This document shows, piece by piece, positions 1-10,328 of a DNA stretch of 64,000 bases. The stretch is from Batillaria attramentaria. Taxonomy: Eukaryota; Mollusca; Gastropoda; Batillariidae. Position numbers and translations under genes: made by a program. The stretch lies in the NCBI GenBank assembly GCA_018292915.2, contig JACVVK020000440.1, positions 1-64,000 on the forward strand, read 5' to 3'. Under the pieces are notes generated by a model. The model saw nothing but the letters and a program-made list of their open reading frames with translations, did no database searches and had not been told where the DNA came from. Every line of letters starts with the position of its first letter. Within the stretch, counting starts at the first letter, position 1.

Positions 1-1148
1 TACGAATTTAGTCTGCATTCTAAACATAACGAGAGCATAGGAGACGGACTGAAAACAAAGATTTATTCACACGTCTGTCACAATGAAACTCGCGTGATAC
101 CGGGCCCTGCATGCCGAATATGCCGCGCGTGTTTTTCTCCTTCCCCGCTGCCACAAATCTCCCTCTCGCATCAGATCTGACTGCCGCCATCTTGTTGTGC
201 AGTTGACGCGAAACGCACTTTGTTACTGTGGGTTGTTTATTACAAAATGAGGGGTCGGGAACTGTAAACATTTAATGCCTCGTAGCGGACACATAAAGAG
301 GCCGACAGGAACGGTTTTTAGTTGCCATCCCATCAGGAAAACTGAGCAGACGCTTGCGGCGAAACCAAGAAACTGGAGTTGCCTCTGATTCATCAGTCCT
401 AAACTGAAATGTTGCAATATTTTCTTTTATTCAACCTAAACAGATCAGTGAGCCTAACACTGAATTTTACAGATTGCGCCTTTTAATGAAGTGTTCAAAG
501 ACTAACTGACGTTGCTGGGGTGTACTGACAAGACTTAAATTGACACTGGGAAATTACACTGCTATCAGTCTGCTGGGTAGAAGTCGAAAGTTCTCAGACT
601 ACGCATTTTTAGGTACACGTATGAACACAACGTTTTAATGATCCATTTAGATGTAGACATTTAGAGTGCCAGGCGTTACTATTACAACTTTTGGATGGTG
701 CGGCCTACCAAAACAACTATGCATTGCGGAGACTCCATTGGGAGAAGCATGCGATTTCCATGCTCGTAACGGTTACAAGAACATCAGAATTGTTTATGGC
801 CCAGTTCATACTATCTGCCTCGTTGATACTATCCGCCTCATGCACTGACCCCACCCCCCCCCCCCTCCTCCACCACTACCCCCCCCCCCCCCCCCCACTC
901 CATCGTGTCCTTCAGAAAAGGGTCTAAGGGTTCTAACCCAAGTCAGTTATGAGTGATGCCTTGAGTCACGAGTTTAGTCCCTTGCGTTCTTGGACGTTTC
1001 TTCGTCACGTTCAACTTCCAAGTTCCTGGTAAGAATTCTAGATCTTGCACTTTGCCGATCGTCAAAACGTGCGTGGCAATCAGCGTAGTGCCTTTCCTAC
1101 GGCGCACGGTTTGTTTGTCCGCCAGCAGCCGCGAGGTATTGTGGATGG
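1..1148. other. Intergenic, no gene recognised
   Basis: No coding region with recognisable homology is visible on either strand. The only distinctive feature is a pair of C-runs at about 855-896. Open frames here are short and lack family resemblance. Confidence 0.6.
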
Positions 1149-1478
1149 CCGGTGTAACAGGCCGGAGTATACCCCTGGCTACTTTATTCCCTCGGGTATA
1201 AAGTAGCCTAGGCCGGTTCAACCCCCTGGGTATAGATCAGCCCAGGCCGGATTCAGAGTACACCCCGGGGTATAGTCTGGGCTAGGCCAGTTTATACGGG
1301 GGGATAGTCTGGGCTAGGCCAGTTTATACGGGGGGGGGGGGGATAGTCTGGGCTAGGCCAGTTTATACGGGGGGATAGCCTCTGGGCTAGGCCAGTTTAT
1401 ACGGGGGGATAGTCTGGGTTAGGCCAGTTTATACGGGGGTATACTCCAGGCGGGGTATAATCTGGACTGCTACACCGG
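1149..1478. mobile_element. Miniature Ginger1-like DNA transposon with CCGG target duplication
   Basis: A 322-bp element (1153-1474) is bounded by inverted ends: TGTAACAGGCC on the left and a right end finishing GGACTGCTACA, the complement of TGTAGCAGTCC. Both ends are flanked by CCGG (1149-1152 and 1475-1478). CCGG-specific duplications are the hallmark of Ginger1 elements, cut-and-paste transposons with a Gypsy-integrase-like transposase. The interior has no coding capacity. It consists of five to six degenerate units of about 45-50 bp reading 'tagtctgggctaggccagt', which resemble the terminal repeats themselves, so the element looks built from amplified subterminal sequence. It shares its ends with the larger element at 11419-12515. 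Assignment rests on ends and duplication only. Confidence 0.7.
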
Positions 1479-2821
1479 CATGTGATACGCAAGGTCACTG
1501 AGTCGGTCACAGCACTGTGACGTCGGAAACAGCTTTATACTGCACAACTTTTAATAAGGGTTACCAAAAGCACTGTACACAAACGATAAGCAGTAGTGAT
1601 AACAATTATAATACATATATTTTGTCGGGGCATCTTTCTGCTTCACATTTTAGGCACTGCTCACAAAGTTTCTCTTCTTGCTGCAACTGATGATGTGAAG
1701 GTCCCTTGATAGTAGCGCGCTAAGGGACAAAACCCACATCAGATGTTCGATTACCGAACTCCAGTTTCGTCCCCTGGCATAACGGGTAAAGATGGAAGGG
1801 AAGTAACCTGTGATTTGAGTTAGCCTTGGTGGCGCAGCGGTACCACAAGCCTGTCTACAGGAAAGGGGTAGAGTAGTCCTTGGGAAAGGGTTATCCCACG
1901 GCCCGGCGGCTCAGTTCAGGACACAGACGCCTATTGATTTACGCACTGTTTGATCTACAAACACGTAGCGGTCTGCATCACAGATTTCACAAAAGACAGG
2001 CCAGATTCCACCCTCGGCCCTTACACTGACACCAGATGAACACAAAAAAGCAAAAAAAAGGGCACCTTTCCCAATTCATTTCCAAGATAGCATCACTCTC
2101 CACTGCCCACCCCCTCACAGCTCACAGCAGACAGCAGTCCAAGGGACATAACTGCACATGTTGTTTACATGTCAACAAGCCGACAACGAGGCTGCCACCA
2201 TTCTCATTCTCTCACCTAAAAATACACCAAACATGCACCTTTCCACCCACAACAATGAAAAACCCTTCACTCAATTCCACTCTCCAAAAAAAAATTTCAA
2301 AAGTGAAATTTCAATACTATATGCAACTTTTTGCGCAATTCTATTGGGCACCTGTGTCCTTCACGGGTAGCCCACCAGCAGTCTTTGCACTCTGGAGTCT
2401 ACAGTCTTTGCTTCTCGTGTTGTGTCCCTTCTTGCTGGGCGTTCTGAGGTTAGCCCCGATGGCTTAAGTGTATCGAAAAGCCCGCTGATGGCTTAAGTGT
2501 ATCGAAAAGCCCGCTGAGGCTACGAGTAGGAATACAGATGACGGTTTGGTACGGATCAAGTGGACTTGCCCACAACTGTGACAAATATGCAAGTGAAAAC
2601 GTCAAATCAAAACATCGGCCAGCGTGATTTAGTCTTAGTTTTGCACGGTTTGGCTCGTCACAGGATGGTGTGGGTTGGTCTGGCTTGTCAGTTTTTGTTT
2701 CAGTGCAGTATAGTCAGTTTCATATGCCGGTTTTGGTTTTGATTTGGACTTTGGATGTGAGGCACGGTTTGCCGTTTCCAGTGTCTCGCTTCATATTACC
2801 AGCTTCTCAGGACACCGGTGA
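1479..2821. other. Intergenic, no gene recognised
   Basis: No supported gene. The stretch runs up to the LTR element and contains a short exact 29-bp tandem duplication, listed separately. Open frames are short and unconvincing. Confidence 0.5.
2458..2515. repeat. Exact 29-bp tandem duplication
   Basis: Two adjacent identical copies (2458-2486 and 2487-2515) beginning gatggcttaagtgtatcg. No function is evident. Confidence 0.85.
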
Positions 2822-2826
2822 GATGT

Positions 2827-4400
2827 TGTGACAAACCGCATTTATGGGGTTTTCATTGATTTATGGGGTTTTCATTGATTGTGTGTTTGCCGTTTTCAAG
2901 GGTGTATTTTCATGTGTAGTGTTAACTAGTGTTTTAGACAGGTAGTACTGTACTGGAGTTTATCCCAGTCTACCTAACGTTTTCACGTGCGGGAAAATGC
3001 CTATGCACGGCTATAGCGGTTGCTTGAGTTTTACTCTGTACTAGAGACTGTTGTAACGCATGTAGAACTGAGTTGTTGTCAGCTTACGAAGTGAGCAATT
3101 GCGACAAAGATTGTGCGCAGTCCTACTATTGACCGGTGGAGGGAACAGGTCTCTTTTTTCCCCACCCGGCTTCTTTGTGTTCCGTATGCCATAGCGCTAC
3201 AGGTATGTTTGATTTTGGAATATTGTTTGTCTGTTTCAAGACCAAGTGGATTGTTTGATAACCCTATGGATAACTTGATGCTATTATGATGTATATCTGA
3301 ATGTTGGACTTCTCAAATGGTTATTTAATTAAATGAGAGAATTTTTGGTAGGATGTTTTGAACTTCATTCTTGTGAGGAATCAGTTGTGAGAATATGGTT
3401 TGAGGTTGATGATGAGGATATAAGTTTGAACTATTTGATATTGTATAGGTACTTGATAACTGGAAGGTGAATTTGTTGATAATTTCTGATATCAATTCAT
3501 AACTGGAACTTTCGAGATCGATGTCAGATGTTATTCTTGTTCAAATGGAACTTTGTTCAGGATCAAAGTTAGTTTATGGAGAAGAAATACTATCCGAGAT
3601 AGTGGTAGTAATTACGGGTTAATATTGTACAGGAACGACGCCGGAGACCCGGTGAGCTGACCGCATTGTAATATGTCCGCCTGATCAGCGTACACGACAC
3701 CATGTTTGTCTTCTATTGTCTGCCCCGTCGTTGTGGAGCTTGAAGCCAGCGACGTGTGTTTGTCTCCCTTGAGATCACGCGCAGCCATCCAGTCGAGCGC
3801 CGTGTCAAGGTGGAGCTATCCCTGAGTCTGATGGGGTACACCATCCTCAGCGTATTATTTGTGAAGGTGTCTGCGGTCCAGCCTCGTTCAAGTCACTTCC
3901 AGAAGAAGTGCTTCCATTCACGCATTCCAGGAGAAGGTGAAAAGATTTGAATCGCCCGGAATTCCCAGAGGAATCGTCTGGACTCGTGTATATCTTTTCT
4001 ATTCAAGACCAACGAGTCTTCCCCCAGTCTTCAGCATCGTTTCGACCAAGCTTGTTGAGTCATCTTGTTTATTTCACTTTATTCATCTCACATCTAATTG
4101 TGTATAGTGGCTTTTGTCCGCGTTGTAGTAAATTTTATATCCAGGCACATATCCTTTGAATAACCGATGTGCTGGTGAATTTGGAGGCTTCTGTTTTTCA
4201 GCTGTGAATGTAGTTAAGCCTTAAATCTACTTATTAATTCATGTGATTGTTTGATTGTTTTCGTGTATAAAAGGTCTCAGTCAAAAGAATAACCATTTGC
4301 TTGTGTGTATGAAAGGGAGTGGATGACGTTTGCATGCGTGCCTTTCTGAATGTCTGTGATGTGAAAGCGGAGTGAAAGTGTGAGACCGCCTTACGTTACA
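2827..4400 (+). repeat. 5' LTR (1,574 bp)
   Basis: TG...CA-bounded direct repeat of 8750-10323. It contains an internal short direct repeat of 'tttatggggttttcattga' near its start. A TATA-like box (TATAAAA, 4266-4272) lies about 130 bp before the LTR end, placing U3/R within the last few hundred bases. Open frames inside the LTR occur twice in the window only because the LTR is duplicated. They show no family resemblance. Confidence 0.95.
4266..4272 (+). promoter_or_regulatory. TATA-like box in 5' LTR
   Basis: TATAAAA within gtgtataaaaggtctcag, with an identical copy at 10189-10195 in the 3' LTR. It is the likely core promoter for the element's transcript. No transcript evidence is available. 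Confidence 0.5.
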
Positions 4401-4401
4401 G

Positions 4402-4419
4402 TGGTGACCCCGTTTACGT
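4402..4419 (+). other. Putative primer binding site
   Basis: TGGTGACCCCG begins one base after the LTR end, the usual position and TGG start of a minus-strand primer site complementary to a tRNA 3' CCA end. I cannot name the tRNA without a tRNA set from this genome. Confidence 0.6.
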
Positions 4420-5110
4420 CCCCTTTCATTTCAGTTCATTTTTGAAAAAATAAATACTCGTGTTTCGTTTAGTTGTTTATGAAAAAAAAAAAAGACTCTC
4501 TCTTCTCTGCCTACTGCGTTCATTAATTTCAGTCTGAATGTTTGTTAGTTGTTAGTTCCCGCCTCCAGGTGTGCGGGGTGGAGGCATTTTTTAAGTGTTA
4601 GGTTCGCTTCCACGAGGGCCGAGTCTATTTTCCTGCCTGTACTATCCCCTTACTCTTTGCTACCTGTCCTGTTTAGTTTTTTGGATCTCTTCCATTCTAT
4701 AGCGCCTTACTCCCTTTGTGTAGATTTGTGTAGTACTGGGGCCTTTTATGTTTTAAATTGTCACAGCCAGTGATTTTTGTGTGTGTGTGTGTGTGTGTGT
4801 GCATATTTTAGAAACAGTGATTAATTATTATTTTACGTTAAATATTTTTTTGAAGTAGAAAGAAAAAAAAAAACTTAGCAAAACTTAGTTACTTATATCT
4901 TGTGTGTGTGCATTGTGGCTGATTAATATTTTTATTCTCTAAGTGTAGTTTTGTATTGTGTTGTGTAAAAGGTGAATTGATTTTTCTACTCTGTATTTGT
5001 ATAGTCACTCAGTGATATTTGGTGGATTTTAATCTACTCTGCACTTGTTTTGTCACTCAGTGATACTTTGTCTATTTGTATCCTACCTGGTATTTGTATT
5101 ATCAGTCAGC
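4420..5110 (+). other. LTR element leader between PBS and Gag
   Basis: AT-rich untranslated leader with A-runs and a (GT)n tract at about 4771-4801. It lacks a convincing open frame. The upstream ATG at 5045 is in frame with Gag but would add an implausible hydrophobic 22-residue extension. Confidence 0.5.
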
Positions 5111-8100
5111 ATGACTGACGTACAGGTCGAAAGGTTTGACATGTACATGGCACAAGGCCAAAAGTTAGGTCATACAGGTCAGGACCTAAAGAATTATATT
5201 GAAAAATGTCTTGAGAGAGATGAGAGAGCATTGGAAAGAGAAAAGGAAAAAGAAAGACAAGCATTGGAAAGAGAAAAAAAGATGGAGATCGAAAAAGAAT
5301 TACGAAGAGAAGAGATGGAATTTGAGCTCAAGAAACATGAGTTGGATATTAAGGCACTAGAGATAAAGCAATCTGAGGACTCAGGTGATTTCAGTACTCA
5401 GGCTTCGAACCGTGGTGGTCACCATGGCAGTTCAAAACCATTCAACTTTCCTAAATTGCCCACATTTAAGGAAAGCATAGACTCTATCGATGCATTTCTG
5501 TACCGTTTTGAAACTCACGCAGATGCTTTGAATTGGCCCAGGGAAAAATGGCCAGTGTTCCTTAGTGCAGTTTTGGAAGGCACAGCACTCAGTCTGTATC
5601 ATGGTTTGTGTGCGTCTGGCAAAGTTGAGTACGAGGTTCTGAAACAATGCCTCCTCACCAAATTTCAGTGCAGCGCCGAAGGGTTTCGTGAGAAATTCAG
5701 ATCTTGTCGCCCAGAGGCTGAGGAGTCTTTCAAGTCGTACGGTACGCGAATGACTCACTTACTACAGCGGTGGATTGAATTGTCTGACACTGCTCATGAT
5801 TATGATTCATTGTTTGACATGATTTTGTGCGAGCAAATTTTGCAAAGCGTTTCCAAAGATTTGGCAGTCTTTTTGCGCGAGCGAAATTTGAAAACATCGA
5901 AACAGCTGCTTGAGCACGCCGAGAGCTACCGACTAGCTCGACCAAACAAAAACCTCGCGAGAAAAGCGGATGCGGGTCTAGCTGCGTCAGTAGCCGTCCC
6001 ACCACTCAAAGATGAGAAGAAACACGGGAACAATCGGTACCGTGGTGGAAGAGGCAAGTCGCAAAATCTTCGCGGTAGTTACCAGAGTGGAAACTATAGC
6101 GGAAGCGATTCAGGTGGTTACTCTAATGACCAGAGTCAGCGGGGAGCCGCGTACACCCCTCGTAGAGGTCAAGGGCCGCGTGGTTCTCGAGGTCGTGGAC
6201 AGTACCACGTGACTTACGGACAACAACAGCAACAGAACACAACTGACGGACAGATGGACGGACAAAGCACGAACGTACTGACATGTTACAAGTGTCAAGG
6301 AAAAGGACACACTAAAAGACAATGTCCGAGTACGACATTTTACCCCCCAGTAAACTCAAACGCACAGAGCGCAAATTTGTCAGTTTTGTGTTCAGCTGCT
6401 GACGTTTTGAGTAAGCTGAAACTAGAGCAGGGAAACTGTAATGGCTTTAACTGTTCAGTGCTTCGTGACACAGGAGCTACAACAGCAGGTGTGCGCAAAG
6501 AATTGGTCCAGCCACACCAATACTTAGGTCGGGATCAGTGGGTCATTTCTTTCGGAGGAAAGTCCGAATGTTTTCCTCTGGCCTTAGTTGACGTTGACAC
6601 TGACTGTTACAAGGGACCACTTGAGTGTTGCGTGATTGACGATCCTGTGGTTGATCTGATCGTAGGGAATGTTGAGGGTGCGTCAGAGGTAACAGGAATT
6701 GTTGGAAATGTGCAATGTGCAGCAGTTATGACACGCTCTATTGCAAAGAAAGAGAAGTTGGCTCCAAGACCTCTCGCAGCTCCTATCCCTCAATTGTCAG
6801 TGACAAAAGATGATCTGTGCAAGTTTCAGCGCGAGGATGACTCACTGAAACCTTTGTTCGAACTCGCACGCACAGGAGAGAAGAAAACTCTAGGTGCAAA
6901 TTCTTTCTTCTTTGTCATTGAAGACGGCGTGTTGAAAAGATACTTCTACAAATCTTCCAAAGATTGTAGTGGAGAAGCACTGCCACAGATAGTAGTCCCA
7001 AAGACATTGAGACAGACAGTACTGACAACATCGCATGACGGGTTGTTAGCAGGACACTGTGGGATCAGACGTACTGTAAACAAAATACAGCAGCGATTCT
7101 TTTGGCCAGGCTTATCCAGAGATGCCCAAATGTTTGTACAAACATGCGACATTTGTCAGAAGGCAGAGCATAGGAGTAGAACACCTCCCATCCCACTCGA
7201 GTTCATGCCTCGCATTCAGGAACCGTTCAAACGAGTAGCCATTGACATAGTTGGTCCGATCAATCCCCCGACTGAGGAAAAACACAGATACCTGTTGACA
7301 CTCATTGACGTAGCAACTAGGTTTCCGGAAGCAATCCCCCTGAGAAACATCGACACAGTCTCGGTAGTCGAAGCTCTTTTCTCGATTTTTGCACGTTTGG
7401 GAATCCCCGAAGAAATTCTGTCAGATAGAGGTTCTCAGTTCACTTCGGAGATGATGGCAGAGTTCCGTAGATTACTGTCTATCAAAGGGGTACACACTTC
7501 ACCATATCATGCCCAAGCGAACGGGATGGTCGAACGTTTTCATGCAACGTTGAAAGCTATGTTGAAAAAGCTCATGGTGAAACAACCACGCCAATGGCAC
7601 AGGTACATACCAGCTCTATTGTTTGCGTGCCGGGAAAGCCAAAACGAAAGTACGGGCTTCTCCCCTTTCGAGCTCTTGTTCGGCAGAAGACCTAGAGGTC
7701 CGATGGATCTGCTAGCTGACTCTATGCTAGAGAAATCGTCATCTGATGAAGAAAAGACAGTGTGTCAGCACCTAGTTGATCTTAAAACGATCATTGCAGA
7801 CACGTGTCAACTCGCTCATGATGAGGTTGACAAGGCTAGGATTAAGCAGAAAGTCTATCATGACAGAAAAGCCAGAGACAGAAAGTTTGATGTCGGTGAC
7901 GAAGTTCTGGTCATGTCCCCTACCGCATCTAATAAGCTTGATTTGCATTGGCACGGTCCTTTCAGAGTCACAGAACTAGTCGGTCATGACTATCGAGTTG
8001 ACATCGGAAAAGGAACGAAAGTCTACCACGCGAACATGCTGAAAGCGTATAGGAACCGTAAGAAAGCGCCAAGTTCGGTCATTACTCGGTTTGATAGGGT

Positions 8101-8173
8101 ACTATCGCCGGTATGTCCCAAACTTTGCCACACTCACAGCGCCAATGACAGATTTGTTAGCGGGAAAAGCTAA
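5111..8173 (+). CDS. Gag-protease-integrase polyprotein of the Gmr1-like element
   Basis: The open frame extends from an ATG at 5045, but I prefer 5111 (MTDVQVERF), giving 1,020 residues. An acidic/basic coiled-coil-like region (about residues 35-95) is followed by a capsid segment. At about 193-280 this segment resembles a SCAN domain (SFKSYGTRM, ILCEQILQS, DLAVFLRER). A single CX2CX4HX4C zinc knuckle starts near nt 6284. A protease-like DTGA motif lies at nt 6467. Integrase follows directly: HHCC zinc finger (about nt 7034-7170), then the catalytic triad Asp 7244, Asp 7424 and Glu 7532 with D-35-E spacing, then a GPY/F-like module ending KVYHANMLKAY. The frame runs on out of phase into RT/RNase H sequence and stops at 8173. 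Gag packages RNA and integrase joins the cDNA to the chromosome. All key residues of these domains look intact. Confidence 0.88.
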   Translation: MTDVQVERFDMYMAQGQKLGHTGQDLKNYIEKCLERDERALEREKEKERQALEREKKMEIEKELRREEMEFELKKHELDIKALEIKQSEDSGDFSTQASNRGGHHGSSKPFNFPKLPTFKESIDSIDAFLYRFETHADALNWPREKWPVFLSAVLEGTALSLYHGLCASGKVEYEVLKQCLLTKFQCSAEGFREKFRSCRPEAEESFKSYGTRMTHLLQRWIELSDTAHDYDSLFDMILCEQILQSVSKDLAVFLRERNLKTSKQLLEHAESYRLARPNKNLARKADAGLAASVAVPPLKDEKKHGNNRYRGGRGKSQNLRGSYQSGNYSGSDSGGYSNDQSQRGAAYTPRRGQGPRGSRGRGQYHVTYGQQQQQNTTDGQMDGQSTNVLTCYKCQGKGHTKRQCPSTTFYPPVNSNAQSANLSVLCSAADVLSKLKLEQGNCNGFNCSVLRDTGATTAGVRKELVQPHQYLGRDQWVISFGGKSECFPLALVDVDTDCYKGPLECCVIDDPVVDLIVGNVEGASEVTGIVGNVQCAAVMTRSIAKKEKLAPRPLAAPIPQLSVTKDDLCKFQREDDSLKPLFELARTGEKKTLGANSFFFVIEDGVLKRYFYKSSKDCSGEALPQIVVPKTLRQTVLTTSHDGLLAGHCGIRRTVNKIQQRFFWPGLSRDAQMFVQTCDICQKAEHRSRTPPIPLEFMPRIQEPFKRVAIDIVGPINPPTEEKHRYLLTLIDVATRFPEAIPLRNIDTVSVVEALFSIFARLGIPEEILSDRGSQFTSEMMAEFRRLLSIKGVHTSPYHAQANGMVERFHATLKAMLKKLMVKQPRQWHRYIPALLFACRESQNESTGFSPFELLFGRRPRGPMDLLADSMLEKSSSDEEKTVCQHLVDLKTIIADTCQLAHDEVDKARIKQKVYHDRKARDRKFDVGDEVLVMSPTASNKLDLHWHGPFRVTELVGHDYRVDIGKGTKVYHANMLKAYRNRKKAPSSVITRFDRVLSPVCPKLCHTHSANDRFVSGKS

Positions 8174-8669
8174 GAAAGCACTGAAATGGACGGATCAGTG
8201 TGAGAGTGCACTGAAAGAAGTTCAGAGAATTTTGTCTTCTGAACCCGTTTTGCTGCTACCTGACTTAACTCTCCCTTTTGTCGTTCGTACGGACGCTAGT
8301 TCGACAGGAATAGGAGGAGTGCTGATGCAGGATCGTGATGAGGAATTACATCCGGTCTGTTTCGTGAGTAGGAAACTGCTACCGCGAGAGACTAGGTACA
8401 GTACGATTGAACGCGAGTGTCTCGGCATTGTTTGGACTTTGTCTAAACTGCAAAGATACTTGTGGGGTCAGTCCTTTGTACTTCAGACAGATCATAGGCC
8501 GCTACAGTATCTGCTGAAAGGAAAGTTTCAGAATGCCAGGATCATGAGGTGGGCTTTAACTCTACAGGAATTTGTGTTTGAAATTGAAGCCATTCCAGGT
8601 ACTCAGAATGTTTTCGCAGATTTGCTGTCACGTTCTGACTGTGATCAAGTCGTTCAGGGTATTCAGTAA
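8091..8669 (+). pseudogene. Truncated RT (thumb only) and intact-looking RNase H
   Basis: This segment is +1 relative to the Gag-integrase frame. It begins at the conserved RT thumb motif IGYYRRYVPNF, and nothing of RT fingers, palm or YxDD is present upstream. RNase H keeps four candidate catalytic acids: Asp in RTDASS (nt 8292), Glu in IERECLG (8415), Asp in QTDHRPL (8490) and Asp in FADLLSR. The junction at about 8080-8095, immediately after the integrase C-terminal region, marks an internal deletion. There is no natural start codon, so translation would need frameshifting or it is not made. It is broken as an RT gene. Confidence 0.85.
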
Positions 8670-8732
8670 TATCCTTTCTGAGCATCGTGAGATTAGACAG
8701 AAAAAAAAGAAACTCGGTCGTTCTTTTTTTTA

Positions 8733-8749
8733 CCCCGAGAGGGGGGAAC
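8733..8749 (+). other. Polypurine tract
   Basis: Purine-rich GAGAGGGGGGAA immediately precedes the 3' LTR. It is the expected primer site for plus-strand synthesis. Confidence 0.75.
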
Positions 8750-10323
8750 TGTGACAAACCGCATTTATGGGGTTTTCATTGATTTATGGGGTTTTCATTG
8801 ATTGTGTGTTTGCCGTTTTCAAGGGTGTATTTTCATGTGTAGTGTTAACTAGTGTTTTAGACAGGTAGTACTGTACTGGAGTTTATCCCAGTCTACCTAA
8901 CGTTTTCACGTGCGGGAAAATGCCTATGCACGGCTATAGCGGTTGCTTGAGTTTTACTCTGTACTAGAGACTGTTGTAACGCATGTAGAACTGAGTTGTT
9001 GTCAGCTTACGAAGTGAGCAATTGCGACAAAGATTGTGCGCAGTCCTACTATTGACCGGTGGAGGGAACAGGTCTCTTTTTTCCCCACCCGGCTTCTTTG
9101 TGTTCCGTATGCCATAGCGCTACAGGTATGTTTGATTTTGGAATATTGTTTGTCTGTTTCAAGACCAAGTGGATTGTTTGATAACCCTATGGATAACTTG
9201 ATGCTATTATGATGTATATCTGAATGTTGGACTTCTCAAATGGTTATTTAATTAAATGAGAGAATTTTTGGTAGGATGTTTTGAACTTCATTCTTGTGAG
9301 GAATCAGTTGTGAGAATATGGTTTGAGGTTGATGATGAGGATATAAGTTTGAACTATTTGATATTGTATAGGTACTTGATAACTGGAAGGTGAATTTGTT
9401 GATAATTTCTGATATCAATTCATAACTGGAACTTTCGAGATCGATGTCAGATGTTATTCTTGTTCAAATGGAACTTTGTTCAGGATCAAAGTTAGTTTAT
9501 GGAGAAGAAATACTATCCGAGATAGTGGTAGTAATTACGGGTTAATATTGTACAGGAACGACGCCGGAGACCCGGTGAGCTGACCGTATTGTAATATGTC
9601 CGCCTGATCAGCGTACACGACACCATGTTTGTCTTCTATTGTCTGCCCCGTCGTTGTGGAGCTTGAAGCCAGCGACGTGTGTTTGTCTCCCTTGAGATCA
9701 CGCGCAGCCATCCAGTCGAGCGCCGTGTCAAGGTGGAGCTATCCCTGAGTCTGATGGGGTACACCATCCTCAGCGTATTATTTGTGAAGGTGTCTGCGGT
9801 CCAGCCTCGTTCAAGTCACTTCCAGAAGAAGTGCTTCCATTCACGCATTCCAGGAGAAGGTGAAAAGATTTGAATCGCCCGGAATTCCCAGAGGAATCGT
9901 CTGGACTCGTGTATATCTTTTCTATTCAAGACCAACGAGTCTTCCCCCAGTCTTCAGCATCGTTTCGACCAAGCTTGTTGAGTCATCTTGTTTATTTCAC
10001 TTTATTCATCTCACATCTAATTGTGTATAGTGGCTTTTGTCCGCGTTGTAGTAAATTTTATATCCAGGCACATATCCTTTGAATAACCGATGTGCTGGTG
10101 AATTTGGAGGCTTCTGTTTTTCAGCTGTGAATGTAGTTAAGCCTTAAATCTACTTATTAATTCATGTGATTGTTTGATTGTTTTCGTGTATAAAAGGTCT
10201 CAGTCAAAAGAATAACCATTTGCTTGTGTGTATGAAAGGGAGTGGATGACGTTTGCATGCGTGCCTTTCTGAATGTCTGTGATGTGAAAGCGGAGTGAAA
10301 GTGTGAGACCGCCTTACGTTACA
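8750..10323 (+). repeat. 3' LTR (1,574 bp)
   Basis: Same length and sequence as 2827-4400 apart from one substitution noticed by eye (T at 9587 against C at 3664). It is followed directly by the gatgt target duplication. Confidence 0.95.
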
Positions 10324-10328
10324 GATGT

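Larger units (their letters stand above)
2822..10328 (+). mobile_element. Gmr1-like Ty3/Gypsy LTR retrotransposon, RT-deleted and recent
   Basis: The element body is 2827-10323 (7,497 bp). It has two 1,574-bp direct LTRs starting TGTGACAAACC and ending TTACGTTACA, flanked by a 5-bp target duplication gatgt (2822-2826, 10324-10328). A primer-binding-like site follows the 5' LTR, and a purine tract ending at 8749 precedes the 3' LTR. The internal region reads Gag, zinc knuckle, protease-like segment, integrase, a remnant of RT thumb, then RNase H. Integrase upstream of RT/RNase H is the reverse of normal Ty3/Gypsy order and is typical of Gmr1-like elements. Fingers, palm and the YxDD region of RT are missing. 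I see one LTR mismatch (C at 3664, T at 9587), so insertion was recent. The copy cannot encode its own RT and was probably mobilised in trans. Confidence 0.93.

Noticed and set aside
1828..1930. A-box-like ggtggcgcagcgg suggesting a tRNA or SINE
   Set aside because: No B box at the right distance, no cloverleaf and no repeat copy in the window.
3756..4159. Two open frames repeated exactly at 9679-10082
   Set aside because: Duplicated because they lie in the two LTRs. No known accessory protein resemblance.
5432..6322. Minus-strand open frames opposite gag
   Set aside because: Shadows of the Gag coding sequence, with no independent evidence.
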